Part shown: positions 63,887-64,000 of the stretch, one piece after another
Position numbering within the stretch: position 1 is the stretch's first letter
How the letters are laid out: the number at the start of each line of letters is the position of its first letter
DNA from: Allgaiera indica
GTDB taxonomy: Bacteria > Pseudomonadota > Alphaproteobacteria > Rhodobacterales > Rhodobacteraceae
DNA: 64,000 bases
Assembly: GCF_900106675.1 (NCBI RefSeq)
Contig: NZ_FNOB01000003.1
Coordinates: forward strand, 62,001-126,000
Reading direction: 5' to 3'
Position numbers and translations under genes: made by a program
The notes under the pieces: model-generated
Databases searched by the model: none
Seen by the model: only the letters and a program-made list of their open reading frames with translations
Told to the model about the DNA's origin: nothing

Positions 63887-64000
63887 TCACATGCCGATGC
63901 GGTCGCGCAGCGCGAACCAGCTCATCGCCAGGACCAGCAGCGGATAGCGCAGCATCTGACCGCCCGGGAATGCGGGCATCGGCAGCCGCGCCATCAGGTC
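63887..64000 (-). CDS. C-terminal fragment of an unidentified gene
   Basis: An open frame enters from the window edge and stops at 63887-63889 (TGA). The visible 37 residues (ending LVLAMSWFALRDRIGM, preceded by PMPAFPGGQMLRYP) include a hydrophobic stretch but are too few to assign a family. It is co-directional with the DegT-family gene across an 84-bp gap, so an operon is possible. Confidence 0.55.
   Translation of the reverse strand, partial: DLMARLPMPAFPGGQMLRYPLLVLAMSWFALRDRIGM

Overview
The window is a GC-rich (about two-thirds G+C by eye) chromosomal segment of an alphaproteobacterium, most likely Rhodobacterales (Rhodobacter/Paracoccus/Roseobacter group). The reasons are an RpoH with RpoHI-like ends, the murB-ddl-ftsQ-ftsA-ftsZ-lpxC-bamD-recN order, CobS/CobT, DUF6476, DUF3572 and DUF4177 proteins, an ALDH16-type double aldehyde dehydrogenase, a phaZ/phaC-phaP-phaR locus with CTGC-N3-GCAG operators, a SAM-II riboswitch and a CtrA-type TTAA-N7-TTAAC box. 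No tRNA, rRNA, CRISPR array, transposase or prophage was seen.

Layout. 1-1.1 kb: feoAB on the minus strand (feoB cut by the window edge). 1.5-11.0 kb: a signalling island with three hybrid or membrane histidine kinases (two with CHASE sensors), a CheY-like receiver, a CtrA-type box, a receiver fused to a degenerate GGDEF domain, and an Hpt protein, closed by a strong hairpin. It contains every phosphorelay module but no DNA-binding output. 11.2-13.6 kb: DUF6476, an RluA-family pseudouridine synthase and rpoH. 13.7-24.0 kb: the cell-wall/division cluster, then bamD and recN. 24.1-38.5 kb: housekeeping and metabolic genes (FAD-linked 2-hydroxyacid dehydrogenase, ClC protein, aminopeptidase P, cobT, cobS, a cysteine-less racemase-like protein, J-domain protein, bolA, several DUFs). 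38.5-46.3 kb: gatB, an SDR overlapping pepN, and the divergent malate synthase/glcG pair. 46.4-49.0 kb: SAM-II riboswitch with terminator, metZ, folE2. 49.1-53.1 kb: deoC, a compositionally odd 77-residue protein, ALDH16 and DUF3572. 53.2-55.4 kb: a PleD-like diguanylate cyclase and an alpha/beta-hydrolase-fold protein lacking its nucleophile. 55.5-60.0 kb: the polyhydroxybutyrate locus. 60.0-64.0 kb: an omega-transaminase with a divergent LysR regulator, a DegT-family aminotransferase and a gene fragment.

How parts work together. The division cluster makes and partitions peptidoglycan precursors and builds the Z ring, and lpxC adds lipid A synthesis. PhaC, PhaP, PhaZ and PhaR make, coat, degrade and regulate polyester granules; the best PhaR operator fills the spacer of the phaP promoter. 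DeoC releases acetaldehyde, which the adjacent ALDH16 could oxidise. Malate synthase feeds glyoxylate into the TCA cycle. The most unusual material is the phosphorelay island, whose receiver and GGDEF modules carry inactivating substitutions, and a set of proteins that keep a fold but have lost catalytic residues (racemase, alpha/beta hydrolase, second ALDH domain, PleD receivers). Domain and family assignments were made by eye without database searches.
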